Source of the DNA: Bailinhaonella thermotolerans
GTDB taxonomy: Bacteria > Actinomycetota > Actinomycetes > Streptosporangiales > Streptosporangiaceae
Direction of reading: 5' to 3'
Assembly: GCF_003594875.1 (NCBI RefSeq)
Contig: NZ_QZEY01000010.1
Location: 1 to 64,000, forward strand
DNA: 64,000 nucleotides
Within the stretch, counting starts at the first letter, position 1, and every line of letters begins with the position of its first letter. A program made the translations under genes and the position numbers. Below the pieces are notes generated by a model. It searched no databases. It worked only from the letters and a program-made list of their open reading frames with translations, and had not been told where the DNA came from. Positions 24,595-33,248 of the stretch are shown here, one piece after another.

Positions 24595-25767
24595 TCAGCG
24601 GGGCCCGTAGGTGAGCCGCCGCAGCAGGCTCTCGGCGGGCCCCCGCAGCCCCCGGGGGGCCAGCGCCGCCGCCAGCGCCACGGTGGCCAGCCAGGTGAGG
24701 ACGGCGATGCCCGAGGCCGCCGCGTCGCCCACCCGGGTGCTCAGCCCTCCGGCGTACGGCGCGAACACCGCGACGAAGACGACGGACTGGAGCAGGTAGC
24801 AGGTCAGCGACCACTGCCCGCAGGCGGCCAGGGCGGAGACCACGCGACCGGGTATCCCGCGGCGCATCCGGGCCACGGCCAGCCCGACGATCGCCGCGTA
24901 GGCGAGGCCCCCGGCGATCCCGGCCAGGCTGTGCAGCGCGTACGCCGCCACCGAGACCGCGGCCGAGGGGGCCCACAGCCGCGTGTCGATCAGCGTCAGC
25001 GGGAGACCCCCGATCACCGCCGCGGCCACCCCGGAGACCGCGACCCGCGTCAGCAGCGGCCGGTGCGCGGCGGGCTCGTCGAGCATCCGGCGGCGCGCGG
25101 CCCAGATCCCCAGCAGGAAGGCCGAGACCACGCTCGCGGCGAAGAACGTGGGCGTCATGCCGGACCAGCCGATCAGGCGCATGACCAGCGCCTCGGCCGG
25201 GTCCGCCAGCGCGGCGGGCGTCTCCCCCTTGGGAGCCGAGACGGTGAGCAGCCCGAGGCCGGCGACCACGACGACGTGCAGGACCAGCCCGATCCCGGCG
25301 GCCCGCAGCAACGCCGCGTCCCCGCGCCGGACGAACCCGACGAGGACGAGCCCGATCAGCCCGTACGCGCCGAGGATGTCGCCGAAGAACAGCAGGAGCG
25401 CGTGGCAGAACCCGAACACCAGCAGCCACAGGCTCCGCCGGCGCAGGACCCGTCGTACGGCGGGCCAGCCCGCTCCCCCGGCGGCCTGCCGCTCCGCGAG
25501 CCGGGCCAGGCCGTACCCGAACAGGGCGGCGAACATGGGGAGCGCGCGCCCGTCCACCAGCAGGATCTGCGTGCCGGCGACGACCCGGTCGAGGAGGCCC
25601 CCGTCGAGGGCGTAGCCGCGGAAGCCGACCTCGTGGCCCGAGAGGTACATGTGCGCGTGGGCCACGGCGATGAGCAGCAGCATCAGCCCGCGGGCGAGGT
25701 CGGGGGCGAGGGAGCGCCGGGCGAGCGGGACGGCTCCCCGGGGAGGCGCCGGAGTGGCGACGGACAT
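24595..25767 (-). CDS. DUF418 multi-pass membrane protein
   Basis: A 390-residue integral membrane protein with eight to ten hydrophobic helices. The N-terminal DLARGLMLLLIAVAHAHMYL and the C-terminal CGQWSLTCYLLQSVVFVAVF match the DUF418/DUF1624 family (acyltransferase-3-like fold) of unknown substrate. The Met at 25767 gives a normal N-terminus; a Met eight codons upstream lies in the operator. It is transcribed divergently from a TetR gene that probably represses it. Confidence 0.82.
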   Translation of the reverse strand: MSVATPAPPRGAVPLARRSLAPDLARGLMLLLIAVAHAHMYLSGHEVGFRGYALDGGLLDRVVAGTQILLVDGRALPMFAALFGYGLARLAERQAAGGAGWPAVRRVLRRRSLWLLVFGFCHALLLFFGDILGAYGLIGLVLVGFVRRGDAALLRAAGIGLVLHVVVVAGLGLLTVSAPKGETPAALADPAEALVMRLIGWSGMTPTFFAASVVSAFLLGIWAARRRMLDEPAAHRPLLTRVAVSGVAAAVIGGLPLTLIDTRLWAPSAAVSVAAYALHSLAGIAGGLAYAAIVGLAVARMRRGIPGRVVSALAACGQWSLTCYLLQSVVFVAVFAPYAGGLSTRVGDAAASGIAVLTWLATVALAAALAPRGLRGPAESLLRRLTYGPR

Positions 25768-25780
25768 GGCTGACCCCTCA

Positions 25781-25838
25781 ATTAGATACACAACTGTCGC
25801 TTACGCGCCTCACGGTAAGCTACAGCCGTGCATCTAAT
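25781..25838. promoter_or_regulatory. Long inverted repeat operator between DUF418 and TetR genes
   Basis: Two 24-base arms (25781-25804 and 25815-25838) are inverted repeats matching at 20 of 24 positions, starting ATTAGAT and ending ATCTAAT, around a 10-base centre. The size and AT-rich ends fit cooperative binding by two TetR dimers. The repeat covers the space between the two divergent starts. Confidence 0.78.
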
Positions 25839-25854
25839 CAAGCGGAGGTGAGGG

Positions 25855-26463
25855 ATGGCCGAGGGCGGGACGCGGACCCGCAGGCGCGGCGCCGAGCTGA
25901 TCAACGCGATCCACGCCGCCGCGCTGGAGGAGGTCGCGGAGGTGGGGGTCGGGCGGCTGACCATGGACGGGATCGGCAAGCGCGCCGCCACCCCCCGGAC
26001 CACGCTGTACCGCCGCTGGTCGGATCCGCTCGACGTGCTCCTCGACGCGCTCTACCACGCGCACCCGGTCGAGGAGCCCACCCCGGGGTCCGACGACCTG
26101 CGGGGCGACCTGATCCGCGCGCTGCGGCTCCTGACGGAGTGGATGCTCACCCCCGCCGCCCGCGCCGTCGCGGCCGTCATGACCGACCCCAAGCGCACGC
26201 CGGAGCTGACCGAGGCGCTGTTCGAGCGGGTCTTCGCCAACCGCGGCGGCACCTTCACCAGCACCGTGCTGCGGCACTACGCCGAACGCGGGCACTTCCC
26301 GGCCGAACGCCTCACGCCGATCGTCGCCGACATCGGCGAGGCGCTGGTCACCAAGCGGATGCTCGACACCGGGAGCCCGCCGGGCGACGCCGAGCTGGAG
26401 GCGATCGTGGACCAGGCCATCCTGCCCGCGCTCGGCCTCGGCCCCCGCGACCCGGACGCCTGA
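25855..26463 (+). CDS. TetR/AcrR-family repressor
   Basis: A 202-residue regulator with an N-terminal HTH (VGRLTMDGIGKRAATPRTTL, then YRRWSDPLDVLLDAL) at about 32-66 and a C-terminal ligand-binding domain of the TetR_C type. GGAGGTGAGGG precedes the ATG. It diverges from the DUF418 gene and probably controls both genes through the 25781-25838 repeat. Confidence 0.88.
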   Translation: MAEGGTRTRRRGAELINAIHAAALEEVAEVGVGRLTMDGIGKRAATPRTTLYRRWSDPLDVLLDALYHAHPVEEPTPGSDDLRGDLIRALRLLTEWMLTPAARAVAAVMTDPKRTPELTEALFERVFANRGGTFTSTVLRHYAERGHFPAERLTPIVADIGEALVTKRMLDTGSPPGDAELEAIVDQAILPALGLGPRDPDA

Positions 26464-26565
26464 GCGGCCCCGCCCCGCCACCGCGTCCCGGCCCCGCCAC
26501 CGCGTCCCGCCCCCGCCCCGGCACTCCGGGCGGCCCCGCGCGGCCGGCGCGAGCACGGCATGAGA

Positions 26566-26605
26566 AAGGCCACCACGCGATCACGGCTGATCGCGCGGTG
26601 GCCTT
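26566..26605. terminator. Convergent terminator hairpin
   Basis: Two 18-base arms (26566-26583, 26588-26605) pair at 17 of 18 positions around a 4-base loop, ending in CCTT. It lies between the TetR gene and the convergent hydrolase gene. Confidence 0.85.
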
Positions 26606-26646
26606 GACCGGGTCCGGCTCCCGAGAGCCGGACCGCGGACGGGACG

Positions 26647-28236
26647 TCAGGAGACCGGGGAACCCGGGGTGGTCAGGGGCAGGTCGACCGACGCGCGGAG
26701 CGTGAGGTCGGCCGTCGCCCGCTGCGGCGTGTAGAGCGCGGTGCCCGGGGTGATCTGGAGCGTGAGGCGGCTGTCCGGCCCGGCGCTCCAGGCGATCATC
26801 TCCAGGTCGCGCTTGACCACGTGGGTGCGGCCGTCCAGGCGCACGGGGATCGGGGTGGCCTGGTTGCCGACCACCACGCCGGTGCGCCGGTCCACGAGCT
26901 GGGCGTAGAGGAAGGTCGTGGCCGGGGAGCCCGCGGCCGCCTTGCCCTTGTAGGTCAGCCGCAGCTCCGGGGCCCCGAGGAGCTGGCCGGTACGGCCGGG
27001 CGCCTTCACCTCGACGTTGAGGGCCTTGGCCGCCGGGCGGGCGGCGCCCGCGTTGCCCGAGGTGTCGCCGGGGCGCACGGTCAGCTCGCCCTCGCCGGAG
27101 GCGCGCAGGTCGCGGGTCCGCGACGGGTAGTACGGCAGGCCGCGCCAGACGCCGGTGTCGTCGACGTACTCGAAGGCGGGGCCGGTGGCGACGTTCTCAC
27201 GCTTGAGGTGGCGGGAGAGCCAGTTCAAGGTGAGCTTCTCGATGTGGCCGCGCGGGCCGGGGTTGCTCGCGCACTGCCCGTGGCCGCCGCAGTACCACGC
27301 CATCTTCACCGGCGTCCCGGCGTCGCGCAGCCGCCGGTAGTTGGCCACGCCCTCGTCCAGCGGGAACAGGGTGTCCACGGTGCCCTGGAGGATCAGGGTC
27401 GGGGCCGTGATGCGGGAGACCAGGGCGCCGGGCCCGCGCTCGGCGTACCACCGCTGGTCCTCGGGGGACAGCAGGCCGGTGGCCGCGCCGGACGCGCAGG
27501 AGGACTTGACGTGGGCGTCCACGCGGTTCGTGCCCGCCGAGCCGGCCGCGCACAGCATGTTGCCCATGCCCGCCTTGTACGCCCCGTCCGGGTAGAGGCT
27601 GCTGATCAGGGAGTTCCACGCCATCGAGGGCACGATCGCGTCGATCCGGCGGTCGATGGCCGCGGCGACGTACTGGGCGCCGCCGCCGTACGAGCCGCCG
27701 GCCATGCCCACGCGCGGGTCGCCGCGGTGGTCGAGCCGCGCCTCCGGCTGCTTGGTGAGCCAGGTAACCAGCGCGGAGACGTCGCGGCCCTCCTTCCACA
27801 CGTAGTTCACGTTGGCCTCGCCGCCCGAGCCGCCGAAGCCGCGCGGGTCCCAGGTGACCACGTTGTAGCCGTGGGCGCGGAGCACGCCGGTGCCGATCAC
27901 GCCGGCGGCGTCGCTGGTCGGGGCCTCACCGGTACGCTCGCCCGCGCCGCCCCAGCCCGGCCCCATCAGCACGGTCGGCGCCTTCTGGCCGGCGGCCAGG
28001 CCCTTGGCCGGGAAGAAGTTCACCACGATCTCGGTCCCGTCGAAGGAGGGCACCTTGACGGTCCGCGCCACTGGGGTCGCGCCCCCGGTCGGCGACGGGG
28101 ACGGCGAGGGCGTCCGCCTCTCCCCCGGCTGCACCGGCCGGACCGGGTCGGCGTACGCCGCCTGCGACACCACGCCGGTCAGGCCGAGCGCGGCCGCGAG
28201 CAGGATTCCCGCGCGCTTGCGCATCCTGGGCCTCAT
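26647..28236 (-). CDS. Secreted S15/CocE-type alpha/beta hydrolase
   Basis: A 529-residue exported hydrolase. A signal peptide (RKRAGILLAAALGLTGVVSQ, cut near AYA-DP) leads through a Pro/Ser linker to the alpha/beta-hydrolase core: NVVTWDPRGFGGSGG, the nucleophile GGSYGGG, the Asp segment QGTVDTLFPLDEG and the catalytic His GGHGQC. A C-terminal beta-rich domain is typical of X-Pro dipeptidyl-peptidase/CocE proteins. The natural ester or peptide substrate is unknown. The start may be the Met at 28236 or four codons later. Confidence 0.83.
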   Translation of the reverse strand: MRPRMRKRAGILLAAALGLTGVVSQAAYADPVRPVQPGERRTPSPSPSPTGGATPVARTVKVPSFDGTEIVVNFFPAKGLAAGQKAPTVLMGPGWGGAGERTGEAPTSDAAGVIGTGVLRAHGYNVVTWDPRGFGGSGGEANVNYVWKEGRDVSALVTWLTKQPEARLDHRGDPRVGMAGGSYGGGAQYVAAAIDRRIDAIVPSMAWNSLISSLYPDGAYKAGMGNMLCAAGSAGTNRVDAHVKSSCASGAATGLLSPEDQRWYAERGPGALVSRITAPTLILQGTVDTLFPLDEGVANYRRLRDAGTPVKMAWYCGGHGQCASNPGPRGHIEKLTLNWLSRHLKRENVATGPAFEYVDDTGVWRGLPYYPSRTRDLRASGEGELTVRPGDTSGNAGAARPAAKALNVEVKAPGRTGQLLGAPELRLTYKGKAAAGSPATTFLYAQLVDRRTGVVVGNQATPIPVRLDGRTHVVKRDLEMIAWSAGPDSRLTLQITPGTALYTPQRATADLTLRASVDLPLTTPGSPVS

Positions 28237-28789
28237 CTCTCTCAAGTTCTCTCCAAGCGATCGCAAAGATCAACGGTAGAACCATGTTCGGCCTGGATGA
28301 TGACACGCCCCGGATCACCAGGGGAAGCTCTCCCGTTCCCGGCGGCCCGGCGACCGCCTCCCGCCCCAGGGACCGCCCACCCCCTCAGGCGGTACGGCGT
28401 CCGCCCTCCTCCGGGCGGGCGAGGTGGAGCGTCCGCCTCCGGAGGCGTTTCACGTGGCGGAATCCACGATTTCCAGAGATCGCCGCCGGGCCCCGAATCC
28501 GCGCGACGGCGACACCGATCACGGAAATACCGCGCACGCCGTACGGCACGCCGCCCGCCGCTTTTCGCGAAGCGCGGTCAATGCGGCGGGTGAACAAGTG
28601 GAAGTGGTATGTGCCATGCCATCGCGCGATTTTCCGACACCCGGTTGGCTTCTGCCGATGCCCAGGTGAGAGCGCATGGCATGACCTCGTGAAACACACC
28701 AGCCCCATTGAGGGAATCGCTTAACTTGCCGGGGATCGCGGCCGGGCATAGTCATGGAACTTCGGGACGGAGAACGCCGGGAGGCCGCG
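28237..28789. other. Intergenic region between divergent hydrolase and acyltransferase genes
   Basis: About 550 bases with no ORF I can support. The part from about 28600 is AT-richer and should hold the promoter of the acyltransferase gene. No clear repeat or RNA gene seen. Confidence 0.45.
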
Positions 28790-30196
28790 ATGATGCGACG
28801 CGCCAGCGAAATCGACACGCTGTTCGCCAGTCTGGAATCGGGCAAGACCGTGCTGCACGTGGCGGGATTGTGCCTGTTCGACGGCGAGCTGACGATGGAC
28901 CGGTTACGGCGGCACCTCGAACCCCGCCTGCACCTGGTCCCGCGGCTCCGCCGCCGCCTCGTGGAGGTCCCGCTCGGGCTCGCCCGGCCGTACTGGGCCG
29001 ACGACCCCGGGTTCGACATCGCGGACCACCTCGACGAGGTCACCCTGCTCGCGCCCGGCGACGAGACGCGGCTCGCCGAGCTCGTCTCGCGGCTGGCCGA
29101 GCAGCCGCTGGACCGGGGGCGGCCGCTGTGGGAGGCGCACCTGATCCACGGGCTCGCGGGCGGCGGCACGGCCCTGTTCGTCAAGGTCCACCACGCGATC
29201 ATCGACGGGGTGTCCGCCGCCGACGCGCTCGCCGGGCTGCTCGACCTGGGGCCCGAGCCGCGCGAGGCCGAGCCGGCGCCGCCGTGGCGGCCCGCGCCGC
29301 TGCCGGGCGCGCCCGAGGTCGTCGCACGCGCCGCCGCCGACGCCGCGGCGCAGCCGTTCGAACTGCTGGCCGCGCAGGCCGCGCTGGTCCGGGAACTGCC
29401 CGGCCTGGTCGGCGGGCCCGCGCGGGACCTGGCCGGGGCGCTGGCCGGGCGGGTGCGGCGGGCGCTGGCCGGGGAGCCGACGCTCGCGCCGCGCACGCCG
29501 TTCAACGGGGTGATCTCGCCGCACCGGAACCTGGTCTTCCGCACGCTCCCGTTCGACGACGTGCGCCGGATCGGCAAGAGCCTGGACTGCACGGTCAACG
29601 ACGCGGTGATGGCGCTGTGCGCGGGGGCGCTGCGGCGCTGGCTGGCCGCGCACGACGCGCTGCCGGACGCCCCGCTGTCGGCCGTCGTCCCGGTGTCCAC
29701 GCGGACCGCCGACACGCGCGGCGCGGAGGGGCCGCGGATCTCGGCGGTGCTCGGCGTGCTCCCGGTGCACCTGGCCGACCCGCGCGACCGGCTGGCGGCG
29801 GTGCGCGACTCGATGCGCCGGGCCAAGCGCACCCATGCCCGGGTGCCCGTGGGCACGCTGGTCCGGCTGCTCGGCTTCGCGCCCCCGGCGCTGGCCGCGC
29901 TGGGCATCCGCGCGCTGACGGCCGCCCGCTGGCCGCGGTTCGCGCCGCCGCCGTTCAACCTCATCGTGTCGAACGTGCCGGGGCCGGACTTCCCGCTCTA
30001 CCTGGCGGGCGTCCGGATGACCGGTTACCACCCCTTCTCGATCCTGTTCGACGGGCAGGGCCTCAACATCACGGCCCAGTCGTACGCCGGGGGCCTGCAC
30101 CTCGGGCTGACCTGCTGCGCCGAGCTCGTGCCCGACCCGGAGACGCTGGCGGAGCACTTCGAGGAGGAGTTGGAGGTCTACCGCGCCTTCATCTGA
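28790..30196 (+). CDS. Wax ester synthase/diacylglycerol acyltransferase
   Basis: A 468-residue WS/DGAT enzyme that transfers fatty acyl groups from acyl-CoA to diacylglycerol or fatty alcohols. The catalytic motif is VHHAIIDGVS (HHxxxDG) at about residue 139. The family's second conserved block is FNLIVSNVPGPDFPLYLAG near the C-terminus. The start at the Met pair at 28790 is supported by GGGAGG nine bases upstream; an ATG 36 bases earlier has no conserved sequence. It likely makes storage lipid. It stands alone on its strand. Confidence 0.9.
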   Translation: MMRRASEIDTLFASLESGKTVLHVAGLCLFDGELTMDRLRRHLEPRLHLVPRLRRRLVEVPLGLARPYWADDPGFDIADHLDEVTLLAPGDETRLAELVSRLAEQPLDRGRPLWEAHLIHGLAGGGTALFVKVHHAIIDGVSAADALAGLLDLGPEPREAEPAPPWRPAPLPGAPEVVARAAADAAAQPFELLAAQAALVRELPGLVGGPARDLAGALAGRVRRALAGEPTLAPRTPFNGVISPHRNLVFRTLPFDDVRRIGKSLDCTVNDAVMALCAGALRRWLAAHDALPDAPLSAVVPVSTRTADTRGAEGPRISAVLGVLPVHLADPRDRLAAVRDSMRRAKRTHARVPVGTLVRLLGFAPPALAALGIRALTAARWPRFAPPPFNLIVSNVPGPDFPLYLAGVRMTGYHPFSILFDGQGLNITAQSYAGGLHLGLTCCAELVPDPETLAEHFEEELEVYRAFI

Positions 30197-30226
30197 CGCC
30201 GCCCGCCTCCGGCCCGCGCCCGGCCG

Positions 30227-31429
30227 TCACCGCGCCCCGTGGAAGGGGCCCGTGACCTCGTAGGTCACCCCCGCGTGGGACGAGCCGGACGCGCCGCGCT
30301 GCGAGGAGAAGTACAGGCGGCGGCCGTCCGGGGAGAACGCCGGGCCGGTGATCTCCGAGTCGGGGTGGCCCGTGAGGCGCAGGAAGGGGGCGACCCTCCC
30401 CCGCGCGGTGATCACGTTGATCTCCATGTCGTCGCCGTCCTCGGCCACGAACAGCTCGCCCGCGCCCGTCCCGGTGACGTTGTCCACGCCGCGCAGGGAC
30501 GCGCGCGCCCCGGCCCGCGCGGCGTCGTACACCAGATCGAGGCTCGAGGCGGCGGCGTGGTAGGCCCAGACGCGGTTGTCGCCCTTGGTGGTGAAGTAGC
30601 AGACGCCCCGCGCGTAGTGGCACCCCTCGCCGCCGTCGAAGCGCAGCGCCCCGCGCACCTGCTCCCGGGTCGGCCTCGGCGTGCCGTCCGGGCCGGGCAC
30701 GCGCCGCCACGCCACCCGGCCGCGGCCCTCGCCGGCGGTCATCACCTCCAGCACCCCTGCGGACAGGTCGCCCCAGCGCGCCGGGCGGAACCGGTAGAAG
30801 CAGCCGTCGGGCTCGTCCTCGGTCAGGTAGACGACGCGGCGCACCGGGTCGCAGGCCGTCGCCTCGTGCCGGAACAGCCCCATCGCGGGCCGCCGCCGCG
30901 CCGCGCGGCCGCCCCTGGGGTACGTCTCGAAGACCGCCCCGCCGGGCGTCTCCTCGCACGACAGCCAGGTGCCCCACGGGGTCGCGCCGCCCGCGCAGTT
31001 CAGGTCGGTGCCGGAGAGGATGCGGTACGCCGACCGGATCCGGCCGTCCGCGCCGAACCGGATCGCGCTCGCCCCGCCGGTCCCGGGCATCTCGCTGTTG
31101 CTGACGTAGATCCACCCGTCCCGCGCCGGGAAGCACGCCCCGCCGTCCGGGGCCGCGTGCCACCGGAACCGCGTCCCCCGGACGTGCCGCCCGCTCCGCG
31201 CCACGACCCGGGCCGTGAACCCGCGCGGCAGCCGCAGCCCGTTCGCGTCGGCCGCCATGAGCCCGCCGTACGGACTCGGTCCTGGCGCGGCGAGCGACGC
31301 GGCCGGGGCGGCGGCCTCGATCCCCCGCGGGCCGGGCGCGGCGTGCCGCCACAGGCTCCCGGCGACCGCCGTACCCCCCGCCACCAGGGTGTTCCGCAGG
31401 AATTCGCGCCGATCGACGGACGTGCTCAT
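30227..31429 (-). CDS. Tat-exported PhoX/DUF839-like protein
   Basis: A 400-residue protein with a twin-arginine signal (VDRREFLRNTLVAGGTAVAG), then a propeller-type domain. Visible are CAGGATPWGTWLSCEETPGG, LTEDEPDGCFYRFRP, GVCYFTTKGDNRVWAY and FVAEDGDDMEIN, which match bacterial PhoX-like alkaline phosphatases (DUF839) that bind Fe and Ca. The mature enzyme would act outside the membrane on phosphomonoesters. The Met at 31429 is chosen to fit the Tat signal. Confidence 0.82.
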   Translation of the reverse strand: MSTSVDRREFLRNTLVAGGTAVAGSLWRHAAPGPRGIEAAAPAASLAAPGPSPYGGLMAADANGLRLPRGFTARVVARSGRHVRGTRFRWHAAPDGGACFPARDGWIYVSNSEMPGTGGASAIRFGADGRIRSAYRILSGTDLNCAGGATPWGTWLSCEETPGGAVFETYPRGGRAARRRPAMGLFRHEATACDPVRRVVYLTEDEPDGCFYRFRPARWGDLSAGVLEVMTAGEGRGRVAWRRVPGPDGTPRPTREQVRGALRFDGGEGCHYARGVCYFTTKGDNRVWAYHAAASSLDLVYDAARAGARASLRGVDNVTGTGAGELFVAEDGDDMEINVITARGRVAPFLRLTGHPDSEITGPAFSPDGRRLYFSSQRGASGSSHAGVTYEVTGPFHGAR

Positions 31430-31591
31430 CGCGCTCTCACCGCTCCTGTGCCGTTCCGGGCTCCGCTTCCGCCCGGAACGGTTCCCCGCGATCACCGCGC
31501 TCTAAAGCCACCGCGTCTTTCCTGGGGGTTTGTCGTTTTAGTCCCCGCCGGTGCCGCGGATGAGAGACGCTGCCCCGGGAAGGGGGAGCTC

Positions 31592-32155
31592 ATGCCGCAC
31601 GTCACACCGGCCCGCCGCCGCACGCTCGCCGCGCTGGCCGCGACCGCCACGATCGCACTGTCCACGCCGCCGGCCTGGGCGGACGCCGTCCCCGGAGCCG
31701 GCCCCAGCGCGCCCGCGACCCCGGCCGACGGTCCCGCCGCGCCGCCGGCCCCGCCCGGCGCCGGCCTGGCCGTGCCCGGGGCAGGCCCGGCCGCGCCTCC
31801 CCCGCTCGCCCGCGAGGGCGGCGTCATCACGCCGCCACTGCCGGTGCACAAGCTCCCGCGCCAGGTCGGGGAGGCGTGCGAGATCTGGCGGTCGATGCGG
31901 TGGCCCGAGGCCGGGCGCCGGGGCAAGGACCACCGCGTCCGGGACGGCGAGGTGATCCGGGGCGGCGGGCGCTACCGGAACATCGGCGGCGTCCTTCCCC
32001 GGGGCGGCCGGTACGTCGAGTACGACGTGAACCCCCGCCACCCGGGCGACCGCCGGGACGCCGAACGGCTGGTCCGGGACGCGGTGAAGAAGCACGTCTG
32101 GTACACCTCCGACCACTACCGGAACTTCCGCCAGATCTCCTCGGGCTGCCCCTGA
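31592..32155 (+). CDS. Secreted guanyl-specific ribonuclease (barnase/RNase Sa type)
   Basis: A 187-residue exported RNase. A signal peptide (residues 1-30, ending PAWADA) and a Pro/Ala-rich linker to about residue 85 precede the catalytic domain. That domain holds the family's residues: Glu in RYVEYDVNP, the Arg group GDRRDAERLVR, and His in WYTSDHYRNF, with RYRNIGGVLPRGG before them. It cleaves RNA after guanosine. The long linker is unusual for the family. The barstar gene follows ten bases downstream, protecting the producer. Confidence 0.88.
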   Translation: MPHVTPARRRTLAALAATATIALSTPPAWADAVPGAGPSAPATPADGPAAPPAPPGAGLAVPGAGPAAPPPLAREGGVITPPLPVHKLPRQVGEACEIWRSMRWPEAGRRGKDHRVRDGEVIRGGGRYRNIGGVLPRGGRYVEYDVNPRHPGDRRDAERLVRDAVKKHVWYTSDHYRNFRQISSGCP

Positions 32156-32165
32156 CCGCCGCGAG

Positions 32166-32579
32166 ATGTTCCTGAGCGACGACGGGTTCCCCTGGGCCGA
32201 GCTGCTGGTCGCCGCCGAGCCCCCGCCGCCCCCGCACCGGCCGGGGTGGCGCGTCGTGCGCGGCCCGCGCTGCCGTACGACGGGGGCGCTCTTCGAGGAA
32301 TGGGCGGCGGCGCTGGGCTTCCCCGGCTACTTCGGGCGGAACTGGGACGCCTTCGACGACTGCCTCGGCGACCTGGACCCGGAGCTGACGATCCTGGTGA
32401 CCGGGGCGCAGGAGCTCCTCGCCGACGAGCCGCCGCGCGAGCTGGGCGTCCTCCTCACGCTGCTCGGCGAGGCCGGCAGGGACGGCCGGGAGCACGTGGT
32501 CCTCCAGGCCCCGCCGGAGTCGTGTCACGAATTCCGGACACGGCTGCGACAGGCCCGTGACGCCTTCGAGATGGACTAG
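32166..32579 (+). CDS. Barstar-family ribonuclease inhibitor
   Basis: A 137-residue acidic cytoplasmic protein with the barstar signature LGFPGYFGRNWDAFDDCLGD. The Asp residues in WDAFDD correspond to the barnase-binding pair. The N-terminal 30 residues are Pro-rich and variable. It lies directly after the secreted RNase gene and forms a toxin-immunity pair with it. Confidence 0.88.
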   Translation: MFLSDDGFPWAELLVAAEPPPPPHRPGWRVVRGPRCRTTGALFEEWAAALGFPGYFGRNWDAFDDCLGDLDPELTILVTGAQELLADEPPRELGVLLTLLGEAGRDGREHVVLQAPPESCHEFRTRLRQARDAFEMD

Positions 32580-32696
32580 ACCTGGGAGAACACCGGCGGG
32601 GAAGGTAGATCGAAAAAGTTTCCCGGCCGCCTGTAACAGCCCGGGCCATCCGGACATCTCCTACAGCGAAGACCCCCGGGGGAAGGACGTTGGGTT

Positions 32697-33248
32697 GTGA
32701 ACCCGCCTGAACCGAAGCAGCGCTTCGAGGAGATCTACATGGCGAACTACGCGGCCGTGATGAGCTACGTGCGCCGGCGCACCGACTCGCCGGACGACGC
32801 GGCCGACGCGCTCTCCGAGACGTTCGCGACGGCCTGGCGCAAGCTCGACGAGGTCCCCCGGGGCGACGAGGCCCGGCTGTGGCTGTACGGCGTGGCCCGC
32901 CGCGTCCTGGCCAACCAGCGGCGCGGCGACCTGCGGCGGACCGCCCTGGCCGTACGGCTGCGCACGGAGCTGACGGCGTGGGCGGAGTCGGTGGCCGGGG
33001 AGGACGACCCGGACGCCGTGCGGGACGCGTTCAAGCGGCTCTCGCACGAGGACCGCGAGGTGCTCGCGCTGGTCGGCTGGGAGGGGCTGAGCCCGGCGGA
33101 GATCGCCGTCGTGCTCGGCTGTTCGCGGCCCGCCGTGCGCGTGCGGCTGCACCGGGCCCGCAAGCGGCTGGCCAAGGAGCTGGCCTCGGCCGGTCTGGAC
33201 GTGTCCCGGTACGGCGCCCGCGCCGTGGATCTGGTGGAGGCGAAGTGA
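32697..33248 (+). CDS. ECF-type sigma factor
   Basis: A 183-residue sigma-70 family protein. Region 2 (FEEIYMANYAAVMSYVRRRT, DDAADALSETFATAWRKLDE) and region 4 (LSPAEIAVVLGCSRPAVRVRL) are clear, with no region 3, as in ECF sigma factors. GTG at 32697 has GGGGGAAGG upstream. It shares a GTGA overlap with its likely anti-sigma partner and heads an efflux operon it probably controls. Confidence 0.88.
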   Translation: MNPPEPKQRFEEIYMANYAAVMSYVRRRTDSPDDAADALSETFATAWRKLDEVPRGDEARLWLYGVARRVLANQRRGDLRRTALAVRLRTELTAWAESVAGEDDPDAVRDAFKRLSHEDREVLALVGWEGLSPAEIAVVLGCSRPAVRVRLHRARKRLAKELASAGLDVSRYGARAVDLVEAK

